DNA of 64,000 bases, taken from the NCBI GenBank assembly GCA_030448225.1, contig JAUJNJ010000006.1:36330-100329 (forward strand), given 5' to 3'. The notes beneath the pieces were generated by a model. It saw nothing but the letters and a program-made list of their open reading frames with translations. It was not told the DNA's origin and did no database searches. Each line of letters starts with the position of its first letter. The stretch's first letter is position 1. Shown piece after piece: positions 31,092 through 40,854 of the stretch. Origin of the DNA: Phycisphaerae bacterium. Its GTDB lineage: Bacteria > Planctomycetota > Phycisphaerae > Tepidisphaerales > Tepidisphaeraceae. Both the position numbers and the translations under genes were made by a program.

Positions 31092-31697
31092 CTACGTCCG
31101 CACGAGGCCGTCCACCGCCGGCGCGGCGCCGCCTTGGCCGTCGCCGACGACGCCCGGCGGGACGTAGTTGCCGGTCGACAGGATCGACTTGAACGCCTCC
31201 TCCATCGAGACGTCGAGGAACAGGAACTCCGCCGCCGCGCGACGAACAGCAGGCGGCCGCCGACCGGGTGGGCGCGTTGGGGACGAAGACGCAGAACGTG
31301 TCCGGGTCGCCCTCGAGTGGCTCGCCGCTGCAGAACCTGAGTACACGCGGCCGCCGGTGTCGCGCCCGATCAGCACCGCCCGGGCGAAGATCCTCCTTGC
31401 CGCCGGGCGTGACCGACACGTGCTTCCACGCCTCGTACACGTCGCGCAGCAGCGGATGCGCGACAGGACGCGGTCGACCCACCCGATCAACACCTTGCCG
31501 ACGATGCTCCGCACGACCAGCCCCAGCACGTACACCGCCGCCGTCGCCAGCAGCAAAGCGGCGAACGGCGTCTGCGCGCCGAACAGGCGGCGGGTGGTCG
31601 ACTCGACGTACCAGATGATGAACGCCGTCGCCGCGATCGGCATCACGGCGAACGCGCCGGCGAGGAACGTGTTGCGGAGGTGTTTTTGCAGGTCCAT
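31092..31697 (-). CDS. DUF502-family membrane protein, frameshifted
   Basis: The start LQKHLRNTFLAGAFAVMPIA, followed by ATAFIIWYV, is the DUF502 signature, and a second helix is AALLLATAAVYVLGLVVRSI. The motif GWVDRVLSRIPLLRDVYEAW is read across a frameshift near 31450. GEPLEGDPDTFCVFVPNAPT and FLFLDVSMEEAFKSILSTGN follow in other frames. The family has no settled function and is widespread in planctomycetes, chloroplasts and proteobacteria. Its stop lies 128 bp upstream of the galE start on the same strand. Confidence 0.82.
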   Translation of the reverse strand: MDLQKHLRNTFLAGAFAVMPIAATAFIIWYVESTTRRLFGAQTPFAALLLATAAVYVLGLVVRSIVGKVLIGWVDRVLSRIRCCATCTRRGSTCRSRPAARRIFARAVLIGRDTGGRVYSGSAAASHSRATRTRSASSSPTRPPGRRPPAVRRAAAEFLFLDVSMEEAFKSILSTGNYVPPGVVGDGQGGAAPAVDGLVRT

Positions 31698-32186
31698 CGC
31701 CCGCGCATTCTGTCCGACGCCGCCCCCGCCGCCAAGCGACCCGCGGCCGGGGCAGCGGAGTGACGCCCCCTCGTCCGGCCTGCTCTACTCGCCGAGACGC
31801 CCGGTCGCCGCTTGCGGTTTCGCCGCTTGGCGCGGTTTCGTCGGGATGCGACGCGTCCAGGATGGCGGAGCGGTCTGGATGACGGTTGCGGCTCCGCGAC
31901 GCGGCTCGAGCGCGCCGGCCAAACGGGCACGAAGTACAACGCGTGCTGTCGAACACCTGCGAGCCGCACGCCCGATGATCCACGTGCCGCCGTAGCGGAT
32001 AACCTGCCGCCGGCTGGGCGCTCACATCCCAGTTCAATCGCATGGTGTATCGGCGGAATTTCGCTGCGCTGTGGTCGTCCGGCGGTTGCTTCCTACGGAC
32101 GGTCAACTGACGCGGCGACCGTGGAGCGTGCTGACGGTTGAACGGGTCGCCCCCGTGCCGGAGCGCGCTGTGCGGCGGCGGCGACG
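31698..32186. other. Intergenic region, nothing recognised
   Basis: This 489 bp separates the DUF502 gene from an upstream gene on the same strand. I see no domain motif in any frame and no strong hairpin. A promoter for the DUF502 gene is expected here but not evident. Confidence 0.35.
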
Positions 32187-33271
32187 CTACAGGTCCGGCG
32201 TCAGGCGGTCGCGGATCTGCTGGACGAGCGCGGCTTCGCGCCTCGCGGTCTTCGACCGCGGCGGCGGCGGCCGTCGGGGTCGCGGGGAGCACGCTTTCCT
32301 CGGCGGCGGCGAGGCGGATCGGCAGGTCGCGGCTGTAGGCGACGCAGCTCAAAGAAGTCGGCGTCGCGGCGGCGGCGCTCGGCCTCGCCGGGGTCGAGCG
32401 GGCGGTAGTCGTCGAGGAACGCCTCGACCTTCGCCCGCTGCTCGCGCTCAGGTCCGCCGTCGGGCGCCGCAGGGCAGCAGGGCGGCCGGCCCGCCGAGCC
32501 TACGTAGCTCGCCGAACGCCGCTCGCGGACGCGGAAGTCGTCGGCGTCGAGGCGGGCGACGAGGTCGTCGATCCGCGGCGCGAGCCGCGTCGTCGACCGG
32601 CAGCACGTCGGCCAGCACCTGCCACGCCAGTTGCAGGTCGGCCGCCATCACGGCGCCTTCCTGGCGGAACGTGCGGAAGATCGAGCCGAGGTGCTCGGCG
32701 GTCTCGCGGGGGAACTGTCGCACGAGGTCGATCACCGTCGCCGCCGCGGCGCTGCACGTCCTCGGTCGCGAGGTTCGTCGTCGTGTTCACGCGCGCACCC
32801 GCAGCGTCACCGCTCGTCGCGCGCGCCTCGCCCGGCGCCAGTTCCCGCTGCGTCAGGCTGATCGGCGAGGAGCTGCCCGGGCGTGCGGACGCTGCGTGAG
32901 CTCGACGTACCCGGGGCGGGTGTGGACGACGGTCTGCGTCGTCGACCCGTCGTCGTGCGGCGGGGCGGCGTGCATCAGGCGGAAGAAGATCGCCACGGCC
33001 GGGACGTCGTCGCCGCGCGAGCACGGTCACCGTGACGCGGGTCGTGCCGGGCAAATCGCGGATCGCCACGGCTTCATGCCGCCGGTCGGCTCGAGCCGCG
33101 TGCCGACGACGAGGTCCTTCCTCGACGCGGAACTCCACGACCTGCTTGCGGAACGGCCCGGCGATCTCCCGATCTCCGGCGGCAGCACGAGCCGCTGCGC
33201 CCGGCCGCGCCTGTCGCCACGGCGAAGAACAGGACGACCAGGGCCGGGAGATGAGGAACGCGACGCGTCAT
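32187..33271 (-). CDS. Exported hypothetical protein, heavily frameshifted
   Basis: The N-terminus is a clear signal peptide (MTRRVPHLPALVVLFFAVATGAAG). Later pieces in three frames include REIAGPFRKQVVEF, AIRDLPGTTRVTVTVLA, VIDLVRQFPRETAEHLGSIF, RQEGAVMAADLQLAWQVLAD and RIDDLVARLDADDFRVRERA. The last resembles the repeated LDxDxFxVREKA motif of planctomycete HEAT-like proteins. The end, readable as RDLPIRLAAAEESVLPAT and then QIRDRLTPDL, gives the stop at 32187-32189. At least six indels break it. The function is unknown. Confidence 0.55.
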
Positions 33272-33625
33272 CAGCACCAATTCTACTCCCGCCGCCGGGC
33301 CGTCACCCGCAAAGGCGACGCGGAGCCTGGCCCATCGCCGCTGCCGCCGCCGCGCGTGTCGACGGCTCGCGACGTCAGACTCGGAGGACGTCGTTTCGCC
33401 GCGCCCCTCAGGCGGCCCTGATCATTGACTGCTGCACGACGACCCGGCGTTACGGCGGGCCGTCAACGGTTTACACAATACGAGAACGGACCCGGCGGCC
33501 GCGCGGGCCGCCGGGTCGATTCGAGCTTATCCAGATACCTGGCAGCGAGCGCGTTGGGCCTGCGGCTGAAACGGAGGCTTCGCGTTACGCGGATACCCGC
33601 TTGGTTGCGGGGCGACCGCGGTCGC
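33272..33625. other. Intergenic region with a strong stem-loop
   Basis: The 354 bp lie between the stop of the glycosyltransferase gene and the start of the exported hypothetical gene. The only clear structure is the hairpin at 33489-33517. No gene is seen. Confidence 0.4.
33489..33517 (-). terminator. Stem-loop downstream of the glycosyltransferase gene
   Basis: GACCCGGCGGCC and GGCCGCCGGGTC form a perfect 12-bp stem with a five-base loop. On the minus strand it is followed by a T-containing stretch without a long run, so it is a plausible but not classical terminator, 109 bp after the stop. Confidence 0.55.
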
Positions 33626-35302
33626 TCAGGCCACGTCGGCCAGCGGCGCGGGCGATTGGAGCTTCTCGTTCATCAGGCCGTGCGTCGAGGCCGCGGCGGC
33701 CTCGGTGCTTCGCTGGATGAGCTGGTCGCACAGCTGCTCGAGGTGGCGGGCGGTCTGGTTGAAGCCGAAGTGCTGCTCGACGCGGCTGCGCATCGTCTTG
33801 CCGAGCTTCTGGCGGTACGCCGCGTCGCGGATGATCTTGCTGACGCGCTCGATGAACGCGCCGCTGTCGCGCCCGGCGATCGTGCACTCGCTGCCCGCGA
33901 ACGCCGCCGCCTGCGAGTGCTCGGCCGACTCGCCCCAGCGCATCGCGACGACCGGCTTGGCGACGCTCATCGCGCCCAGCACGCCCGTCGGGCTGCTGAC
34001 CGGGAACTCCGCGAGGTAGATGTCGGCGATCCGCAGGAACCCGGGCAGGTCCTTGCGCTTGCCGGCGTAGCCGACGCGCTTGCCGACGCCGGCCGACTCG
34101 AACTTGCGCTTCTGCCACCCGAGGTCGCCGTCGCCGACGAGCAGGTAGATCGCGTGCGGGTGGGCCCGCAGGATGTTGATCGCCGTCTCGACGAACTCCT
34201 CGCCGATCGTCGCGTCGAGGTCCGGGCCGCTCGTCGCCAGCACGACCGCCTGCTCGGGGATCCCGTACGCCGACCGCAGCGGGGCGGGGCCGAGGTGGTC
34301 CTCGACGTCGATGCCGTCGAGGATGAACTTCGCGTCCACGTCGCGCCGCTGCCAGTAGTCCTTGTCGGCGTCGAAGCGGCCCTGGTCGGTGTAGATCACG
34401 CTGTTGACCGCCGCCGCGTAGAGCGGGGTGCGGCGGACGAGGTTGATCTTGATCCGCGCGACCTCCCAGTTCGCCACGACGGCGGCGATCGGGTCGGCCT
34501 GCGTCGCGTCGAAGATCACGACGTCGACCTTGTCCTTCACGAGCTGGTTCGCCAACTCCCGCGCCGCCGCCGCCACGTCGCCGTCCGGCGGGGCGACCCA
34601 GGTCGGCACCTTGGCCTTGTTCAGGAAGTCGAACGTCTGGGCGCCGCGCTTCGTGCTCGGGCCGGTGTAGCTCGTCTGGGGGAACTGCTGCCGCTCGCGC
34701 CGCACGCCGACCTCGGTGCTGTACACCTGGAGCTTGAAGCGCTTAGCGTCGTGGTGCTTGGCGAAGCTGCGGACCGCGCGGCCGGTCGCGTCGTCGTCGG
34801 CGATCGCGCTGACGACGTAGGCGATCTTCGTCTGCTTGTTGTTCCAGTCGACCGACGACGGGGCGGCCCAGCCGATCGACTGCGCGGCGCGGTCGTACTG
34901 CGTGGCGACGAAGCCGCAGTTCTCGCGGTCGGCGATGTACGACCCGTCCTGCGACAGGTCGAACGTCACGCCGTTCTGGATCGCCTCCAGGCCCAGCGCG
35001 TACTCGCGGCGGGCGATCGCGCTGGCGCCGAAGCGGATGACCGGTGCGGCGCGGCCGTCGGTGAGGCCGAGGAAGCCGCTGACGCTGACGAACTGGTTCA
35101 GGACCTTCTGGTCGCTGTAGTCGATCGCCTCGAGGCTCTGCAGCATGTGCTGGTGGGCGCCGCGGAGGTCGAGCATCGCCAGCGCGTGGTGCGCCAGGAA
35201 CTTCTCGGCGCTGTTGGGCGACTCCTGGTAGACCTCGAGGGACGCGGCGTCGACGAGCTCCCCCTTGTTCACGCGGTCCACAAGTTCCATCAGCGAAGCC
35301 AT
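33626..35302 (-). CDS. GT-B glycosyltransferase (OGT/SPINDLY-like or GT4-like)
   Basis: The intact 558-residue product has an N-terminal helical region (residues 1-130, with repeats like FLAHHALAMLDLRGAHQHML), then a GT-B core. Core motifs are KIAYVVSAIADDDATGRAVR, VDVVIFDATQADPIAA, HAIYLLVGDGDLGWQKRKFE, RVGYAGKRKDLPGFLRIADI, VSSPTGVLGAMSVAKPVVAM and a C-terminal helix HFGFNQTARHLEQL. This combination resembles protein O-GlcNAc transferase-like or GT4 enzymes; donor and acceptor are unknown. It lies 133 bp downstream of another glycosyltransferase-like gene, so the pair probably acts on the same glycan. Confidence 0.83.
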   Translation of the reverse strand: MASLMELVDRVNKGELVDAASLEVYQESPNSAEKFLAHHALAMLDLRGAHQHMLQSLEAIDYSDQKVLNQFVSVSGFLGLTDGRAAPVIRFGASAIARREYALGLEAIQNGVTFDLSQDGSYIADRENCGFVATQYDRAAQSIGWAAPSSVDWNNKQTKIAYVVSAIADDDATGRAVRSFAKHHDAKRFKLQVYSTEVGVRRERQQFPQTSYTGPSTKRGAQTFDFLNKAKVPTWVAPPDGDVAAAARELANQLVKDKVDVVIFDATQADPIAAVVANWEVARIKINLVRRTPLYAAAVNSVIYTDQGRFDADKDYWQRRDVDAKFILDGIDVEDHLGPAPLRSAYGIPEQAVVLATSGPDLDATIGEEFVETAINILRAHPHAIYLLVGDGDLGWQKRKFESAGVGKRVGYAGKRKDLPGFLRIADIYLAEFPVSSPTGVLGAMSVAKPVVAMRWGESAEHSQAAAFAGSECTIAGRDSGAFIERVSKIIRDAAYRQKLGKTMRSRVEQHFGFNQTARHLEQLCDQLIQRSTEAAAASTHGLMNEKLQSPAPLADVA

Positions 35303-35435
35303 GGGCGAATCCTTTCGAGCGAGCGGTACGAACCGACGGTGCGGACGGTCGGAGTGAAAAGCCCGGCGCGGTCGCGGCCCGGGCCGTCGAGAGAATTATC
35401 GGGCACGTGCATCGACGTGCATGAATTTCCGGGAA

Positions 35436-37132
35436 CTAGAAGTTCCCCAGCTTGCCAAGGCGGGCCGCGAGCACGACCACCGCGGCCGGGCCGATCGCGT
35501 CCGGCGCGGGCCGGGCGGCCGGGGCGACGTGGTCGTTTCCCGGGGCCTGCCGCACGGCCGCGAGCAGCGCCCGCTCGCCCGCCCGCGTCGCCCGCACCAC
35601 GGGCCGGCCGGCGGACTCGATCGGGTGGGCGTGCGGCCGATGCGACGGGTGGATCAGCACCGCCGCCGAGGCGACGGCGGCCCGCAGCGCGTCGCGCGAC
35701 GTCACCGGGCCCGCCGCGTGTGCCTTGAACTGGCCGAGGTCGGACCACCCGTGGCCGTGCAGCCGCAGCGGAACGCCGTGCCGCAGGAGCAGGCGGGCGA
35801 GGCCCTGCTGCCGGGCGGGCGCGATCAGCTTGACGAGGCACATCGATCGATCGCCGCCCGGCTTATCGATCGACGCGCGGCGGACCCGCCGCGCGAGGAA
35901 GGCGATCGGATCGTCGATGCCGGCGAACGGGTCGCGCGCCAGTTCCTCGGCGATCGCGTCCCACAGCAGGCGGTGGCTGGAGTAGTCGTCGAGCTTTCGG
36001 TGGGGGGCGACGCAGCGCGTGTCGGCGATGATCGCGACGGTGGCGGGGTGGGCGGCGCGCGGCGCCGCGGGCCACGCCGGCCACGCCGCCACGGCGGCGC
36101 GCGCGGCGGGCCAGCCCGCGGCGATGGCAGCTTGTTCCCTGGCGGAATCGGCGAGCAGCAGCCCGTCGCGCGGCCCGGCCGTGCCTGCGGGGGGGATGCG
36201 GCCGGCGGTTACCCACGTGATCCACGGCAGGCCCTCGGGCAGGACGCGCCCCGCTCGGCCGCGCCACGATCGGCAGCCACGACGCCGTCGCACCCTTCGG
36301 CGCTCGCCGCCAGCGCCCGCGGCGAGGCGCTCGTCGGCACGTCGGTGTCGAGTTGTCGCCATTCGACGTCAACGGCGGATGGCGACGCCGTCAGCGCCTC
36401 GGCGAGGACGGCCCCGGTGTCGTCCCACAGTCGGAACCCCGACGGCGCGACAATCGCGAGCCGGCGGGGCGACGGCCGTACCGTGATGGCCCGCTCGGAC
36501 GACGCGCGCAGCACGGCGGTCCGCCGGGCGCTTTCGGCGTTGAACGTCGCCTGGGCGGCGCCGACGAGAGTTTCAACCGTTTGCTCAGTCGACATCGGCA
36601 GCCGGATGAAGTTTGAGGGAACCGGGAGGCCCGGCTGCTCGGCGAACAGGGCCGCTAGCTCCCGCGGCCACGCCTCGCCCCAGGCGAACCAGAGTCGGCC
36701 GGCGGCGAGGTCGGCGGCGAGGTCGTCACAGTGCAGAAGGAGCGCGAGGCGCGCGAGGTCTGGGTGGAGCGAAACGACCGCCTGCGTCGGCCGGAGCTTT
36801 GCAAGAGCGGCGCGTACATGGGCGGCGTGGGGCGCGTCGAGCAGGCAGGCGACGACGCCGCTGACGTCGAGCGTCCGCAGCATCGCCTCCGCGGCCCGCC
36901 GTGGCAGCGAGCAACCGGCGGCCCAGGCGCCTCCGTCGAGTCGCGCCGTGAGCGATCCGTCGCGGGCGAAGAGCCACTCGGCGACCGTCACGTTCGCGTC
37001 GAGCAGGTCGGCCGCCAAGCGGGGCTGCGTTTGCGAAAGCGCGTCCAGGTTGTGGCGCCAGCACTCGGTGGCGAGCGCGTGCGCGTCGTTCTCGGTTGAG
37101 CGAGTCGGGACTTGGAGCGTGGGAGGGGTCAC
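35436..37132 (-). CDS. Glycosyltransferase-like protein of unknown specificity, one frameshift
   Basis: Two overlapping frames, joined near 36245, give about 565 residues. The first part has VSLHPDLARLALLLHCDDLA, LWFAWGEAWPRELAALFAEQ, FIRLPMSTEQTVETLVGAAQ and RRLAIVAPSGFRLWDDTGAV. The second has GLPWITWVTAGRIP, KLDDYSSHRLLWDAIAEELA and LRLHGHGWSDLGQFKAHA. The Rossmann-like pattern and the C-terminal ASAAVLIHPSHRPHAHPIES suggest a GT-B-type enzyme (CgeB/GT4-like), but I cannot assign a family. The GTG at 37132 is the likely start. It is divergent from dapF across 341 bp. Confidence 0.6.
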
Positions 37133-37473
37133 ATCGACTTATCGGACGATCGTGGGGTTTTGCTGAAGACGGTCCCAACGCAACGACGGTTCGGCATGGG
37201 GATTTGACTTGTGACCGGTGGTGAGAGCGTCGTGTTGTGTCGGGAAGTTCGTTGTCCGAAACGTTGGGGGGAACTCGTTCCGCGCCCGCGCCCGTCGCGC
37301 GCGTGCGGTGACGTCGAACACCTGTGGTTCGCCGGGAAATTCCGCCCTGCGGGCGGGCGCTAAAAGGGGAGACCGTGCGCGAGCCTTGTTCGATCTCGGG
37401 GGAGCACTTCGCGCTGCGCCACCCCCGGTCCAAACCCCTACAAGCGCCCTTGCGCCGCGACTATGATCCGCCC
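37133..37473. promoter_or_regulatory. Divergent intergenic region between a glycosyltransferase-like gene and dapF
   Basis: The region must hold two promoters. The only good box is TATGAT at 37462-37467, six bases before the dapF start. A CCGCCC/GGGCGG stem lies near 37348-37359. No gene is recognised. Confidence 0.45.
37462..37467 (+). promoter_or_regulatory. -10 box (TATGAT), leaderless start of dapF
   Basis: TATGAT ends six bases before the ATG of dapF, and no ribosome binding site is present. CTACAA, 18 bases upstream of it, is a weak -35 candidate. Confidence 0.5.
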
Positions 37474-38379
37474 ATGCGGTTCACGAAGATGCACGGGATC
37501 GGCAACGACTACGTCTACGTCAACGGGTTCGAGGAGCGCGTCGACGACCCGGCGGCCCTGGCGCCGAAGGTGGCCGACCGGCACCGCGGCATCGGCGGCG
37601 ACGGGCTGATCATGGTCCTGCCGAGCGAGCGGGCCGACGTCCGCATGCGCATGTTCAACGCCGACGGCACCGAGTCCGAGATGTGCGGCAACGGCGTGCG
37701 CTGCGTGGCGAAACTCGCCTACGACCACGGCCTGTCGACGCGCAACCCGATGCGCGTCGAGACCGGCCGCGGCGTGCTGACGCTGGCGCTGGAACTCGGC
37801 GCCGACGGCAAGGTGGCGCAGGTCGAGGTGAACATGGGCCCGCCGATCCTAGACCTGGCCGAGATCCCGGTCGACGCCGCGCACCTCAGCGAGCAGGGGA
37901 ACCACGAGTACCGCATGGGCCTGTCCGACCAAAACGCCCCGGCCGCCGACGCGCGCGCCGTCGACCGGCGGCACCTCGGGCAGCGGCCGGCGCTGGTGAA
38001 CGCGACGTTCGTCTCGATGGGCAACCCGCACGCGGTGATCTTCGTCGACGACGTGAAGGCGGTCCCGCTCGCGCGGCAGGGGCCGCTCGTCGAGCACCAC
38101 AAGGCGTTCCCGCGGCGGATCAACGCGCACTGGGCGAGCGTCGCGTCGCCGACGGAACTCACGATGCGCACCTGGGAGCGCGGCAGCGGCATCACCCAGG
38201 CCTGCGGCACCGGCGCGTGCGCGGTCTGCGTCGCCGGCGTCCTCACGGGGCGGACCGGCCGCCAGGTCGTCGCCCACCTGCCCGGCGGCGACCTGCGACT
38301 CGAGTGGCGCGAGGCCGACAACAACGTCTACATGACCGGCCCGGCCACCGAAGTCTTCCGCGGCGAGTGGAACGGGTGA
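37474..38379 (+). CDS. dapF: Diaminopimelate epimerase
   Basis: It converts LL- to meso-diaminopimelate for lysine and peptidoglycan synthesis, using two cysteines and no cofactor. The 301-residue product starts with FTKMHGIGNDYVYVNGFE. The first catalytic Cys lies in FNADGTESEMCGNGVRCVAK, the second in GITQACGTGACAVCVAGVLT, and VSMGNPHAVIFVDDV is also conserved. The ATG at 37474 is fixed by the family start. An insertion-like segment (NHEYRMGLSDQNAPAADARA) lies before the VNATFVSMGNPH motif. Its presence agrees with a diaminopimelate-based wall or lysine route. Confidence 0.96.
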   Translation: MRFTKMHGIGNDYVYVNGFEERVDDPAALAPKVADRHRGIGGDGLIMVLPSERADVRMRMFNADGTESEMCGNGVRCVAKLAYDHGLSTRNPMRVETGRGVLTLALELGADGKVAQVEVNMGPPILDLAEIPVDAAHLSEQGNHEYRMGLSDQNAPAADARAVDRRHLGQRPALVNATFVSMGNPHAVIFVDDVKAVPLARQGPLVEHHKAFPRRINAHWASVASPTELTMRTWERGSGITQACGTGACAVCVAGVLTGRTGRQVVAHLPGGDLRLEWREADNNVYMTGPATEVFRGEWNG

Positions 38380-38484
38380 GCGCCGGTCCGAAACGTCTAC
38401 GCGCTACCGTTTCGCCGCAGGCCGAAAGGGCCCGCTTCCCGGGGGGGCGAGAGCGGGGCGCGCGCCACACTGCGGAGGACGACG

Positions 38485-38623
38485 ATGCTCGGCGCGATTG
38501 TGGGTGACGTCATGCGGCTCCATCCCGCGCCCGCTGCTCGACCCCGTGCTCGACACCTACCTCAGCCCCGACCTCGTCGAGACGACGCTCGCGTTCTGCG
38601 AGCGATTCGGCGTGCCGGTGTGA
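38485..38623 (+). pseudogene. Possible ADP-ribosylglycohydrolase remnant
   Basis: GGAGG six bases upstream of an ATG leads into MLGAIVGDV, which is how ADP-ribosylglycohydrolases begin. The similarity then stops, and a second frame gives LLDPVLDTYLSPDLVETTLA followed by FCERFGVPV, which could be a C-terminal end. The middle 200 or so residues are missing. A 13-bp tandem repeat (TGTGACGGCCTGT twice) follows at 38619-38645. The assignment rests on very little sequence. Confidence 0.4.
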
Positions 38624-38675
38624 CGGCCTGTTGTGACGGCCTGTACCTGGCGCACGCGGGGACGTGGGACGAGGG

Positions 38676-39299
38676 CTATTTGGACTCGGGGGCGATCGGC
38701 CCCCTCTGGTAGGTCATGGTGAGCCGGCCCGTCGCGACGACCTTGCCGCGCATCGCTTTGGCGACCGTATCGCGGTCGGCGCCGTCGTCGAGGGCGAGGG
38801 GCGCGTTCAGCGCGAAGAGTTGGAACACGCACCGCTGCGGCGTGCCGGACGGCGGGTTGGGGCCGGTGTAGCCGGTCGAGCCGGCGGAGTTGGTGCCCTG
38901 GCGGACCAGCGCGCTGGAGCCGGCGCCGGCGGGCAGGCTCGTCGCGCCCGCCGGGATGCCGTACGCCACCCAGTGGACGAACGCCTGCTCCGCCGGGGCG
39001 TCGGGGCCCTGGGTGTCGGGGCCCTCGACGATCAGCACGTGCTCCTTCGTCTGCGCGGGCGAACCGCTCCACTGCACCGGCGGCGAATGGGTGGCGGCGC
39101 CGTTGGCCGCGTCGAGCGCGGGGATCGGCCGGCCGGGCTTGAACGCGGCGCTCGTCACCGTCAGCTTCGCGAGCCTCGACTCCGGAAAGGTGGCGATCGC
39201 GAGCGGGCGCTCGGCCTTCTTCGCGCAGCCGCCGACGCCGCTCAGGAGGAGCGCCGGCGTTAAGAACAGGAGAACGATGGTGGTGGGGCGGGGGGTCAT
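38676..39299 (-). CDS. YbhB/YbcL-type PEBP lipoprotein
   Basis: The 207-residue product starts with a lipoprotein signal ending in LLSGVGGC. It has the phosphatidylethanolamine-binding protein fold: LTVTSAAFKPGRPIPALDA, SPPVQWSG, FVHWVAYGIPAGATSLPAGA, GSTGYTGPNPPSGTPQRCVF and QLFALNA. Bacterial members are called Raf-kinase-inhibitor-like proteins; their ligand and role are largely unknown. The ATG at 39299 fits the signal peptide. It lies on the opposite strand from dapF and shares no clear operon. Confidence 0.9.
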   Translation of the reverse strand: MTPRPTTIVLLFLTPALLLSGVGGCAKKAERPLAIATFPESRLAKLTVTSAAFKPGRPIPALDAANGAATHSPPVQWSGSPAQTKEHVLIVEGPDTQGPDAPAEQAFVHWVAYGIPAGATSLPAGAGSSALVRQGTNSAGSTGYTGPNPPSGTPQRCVFQLFALNAPLALDDGADRDTVAKAMRGKVVATGRLTMTYQRGPIAPESK

Positions 39300-39360
39300 C
39301 GTGCGGCCCTTTTAGCAGGGCGCCGTCCGGCATCCAAGGTCGATGGCGGGTAGCTTGGAA

Positions 39361-39416
39361 AAAGCGGAGGGATGAGGAGGAACCTCGTGCGGGTTCATCC
39401 TTCATCGTTCCGCTTT
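39361..39416. repeat. Hairpin with GATGA/TCATC units
   Basis: AAAGCGGAGGGATGAGGAGG with AACC after it (39361-39384) pairs with GGTTCATCCTTCATCG and TTCCGCTTT (39392-39416), with a few mismatches. It belongs to the same architectural class as the longer hairpins: short G-rich repeats in each arm. It lies between the phospholipase D gene and the PEBP gene. Confidence 0.6.
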
Positions 39417-39446
39417 CATCTTTCGACGCGGCCCCCTCTCCCCCGC

Positions 39447-39472
39447 CCTCTCCCCAGAGTACTGGGAAGAGG
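39447..39472. repeat. Short hairpin of the CCCTCTCCCC type
   Basis: CCCTCTCCCCAG pairs with CTGGGAAGAGGG around a four-base centre. It lies about 70 bp after the phospholipase D stop and may serve as its terminator; the left arm recurs at 14427. Confidence 0.5.
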
Positions 39473-39543
39473 GAGGACGGGCCTCTTCCTTCCACGTGCG
39501 AGGGTGAATCAGGACGTCGCGGGGTCGATGAGTGGCAGGCCGC

Positions 39544-40848
39544 CTACAGCAGGTACCGCGCCCGGCTGACCGCCCACTGGACGAACCGGTCGACGTGCGG
39601 CCGGCGGCGCCACTCCTGGAGCTCGAACTTCTTCGCGTACCGCACGTCGTTCTCGAACAACTCGTGCATCTGGCGGCCGAACTCCTTCGAGCGGATGATC
39701 GAGGAGATCTCGCAGTTGTACACGATGCTCCGCGAGTCGAGGTTCGTCGACCCGATGATCGTGCGCTCGCCGTCGACGACCATCGTCTTGGAGTGCAGCA
39801 CGACCGCCTGCCGCTCGTACACCTCGATGCCGCAGCTCATCATCCGTTCGTAGAACGAGCGGGCGGCGATCTGCAACAGCTTCACGTCGCTGCGGCCGGG
39901 GAGCATGAGGCGAACGCGGGCGCCGCGCTTGGCGGCCTTGCACAGTTCGGAGACGAGCTCGTCGTCGGGCGCGAAGTAGGCCATCGTCATCAGCAGGCTG
40001 CGCTGCGCGCCGCGGATGTACTTGATCAGCGCGGGCCGCAGCGGGCTCTTGATCGACGGCACGCTCGCCAGCACGCCCAGCTCGCCCGCCTCGAGGTTGT
40101 GCACGTGCTCGGCCCGCCCGACGCGCCCGCCGCGGACGACGTAGTGCCACGTCTTGGCGAACGACTCGCGGTACATCCGCGAGCCGGGCCCGCGGATGCC
40201 GATCGCGTTGTCGCGCCACAGGTCGCAGCCGGCGGTCGAGGCGCCGGTGGCCTGCACGACCCACGACCCGGCGTAGTTGCCGCCGACGTTCAGCCCGCCG
40301 AGGCCGGCGATGTCGTCGTCGATCACGAGGAGCTTGCGGTGGTCGCGGTTCCAGGGCCGCCAGCCGAACTTCAGCTCCCACGGGTAGATCGGGTGGAACG
40401 GCTGGACGTGGACGCCCGCGCGGCGCATCCGGTCGAAGACGTCGGCGCCGCCGCCGAGCGAGCCGAGCGCGTCGTAGATCACGAACGTGCGCACGCCCTG
40501 TCGGGCCTTGTCGGCCAGCAGGTCGGCGAAGGCCATCCCGGTCTCGTCGCAGGCGAAGATGTAGACCTCGAGGCCGATCCGCCGCTTGGCGTTCTTGATC
40601 GCTTCGTAGGCGGCGTGGAGGGCCTCGCCGTCCTTGTAGAGCTGGATGTGGGTGCCGTCGGCGAGTTTGACCGGGTCGGGCACGATCCAGCCGTCGTCGT
40701 CGCTGCCGGGCGAGATGTTCACGCCGGTCGACGTGCCGAACCCGCCCTGGCCGGCGCACTCGTCGGTGAGCGGCGGGGTGGCGGGGCGGCGGCGGTCGTC
40801 TTGAGGTTCTGGCGCGCGACCTCCGCCGCGTTCGAAAGCCAACTCCAT
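39544..40848 (-). CDS. Phospholipase D-family cardiolipin synthase
   Basis: The 434-residue product has two HKD motifs: NRDHRKLLVIDDDIAGLGGL with NVGGNYAG, and VLHSKTMVVDGERTIIGSTN with LDSRS. This is the bacterial cardiolipin synthase pattern of two phosphatidyltransferase sites. The first 50 residues are hydrophilic, with no N-terminal membrane helices, so it may be a soluble or peripheral ClsB-like enzyme. The ATG at 40848 has TATGAT six bases upstream and TTGCAC as a -35 box, suggesting leaderless transcription. The gene is divergent from mrp, with 125 bp between starts. Confidence 0.9.
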   Translation of the reverse strand: MELAFERGGGRAPEPQDDRRRPATPPLTDECAGQGGFGTSTGVNISPGSDDDGWIVPDPVKLADGTHIQLYKDGEALHAAYEAIKNAKRRIGLEVYIFACDETGMAFADLLADKARQGVRTFVIYDALGSLGGGADVFDRMRRAGVHVQPFHPIYPWELKFGWRPWNRDHRKLLVIDDDIAGLGGLNVGGNYAGSWVVQATGASTAGCDLWRDNAIGIRGPGSRMYRESFAKTWHYVVRGGRVGRAEHVHNLEAGELGVLASVPSIKSPLRPALIKYIRGAQRSLLMTMAYFAPDDELVSELCKAAKRGARVRLMLPGRSDVKLLQIAARSFYERMMSCGIEVYERQAVVLHSKTMVVDGERTIIGSTNLDSRSIVYNCEISSIIRSKEFGRQMHELFENDVRYAKKFELQEWRRRPHVDRFVQWAVSRARYLL

Positions 40849-40854
40849 GGGGTC

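Noticed and set aside
31698..32186. Cysteine-containing minus-strand stretch (CGSQVFDSTRCTSCPFG) as a zinc-finger gene
   Set aside because: It has no start, no ribosome binding site and no continuation in frame on either side.
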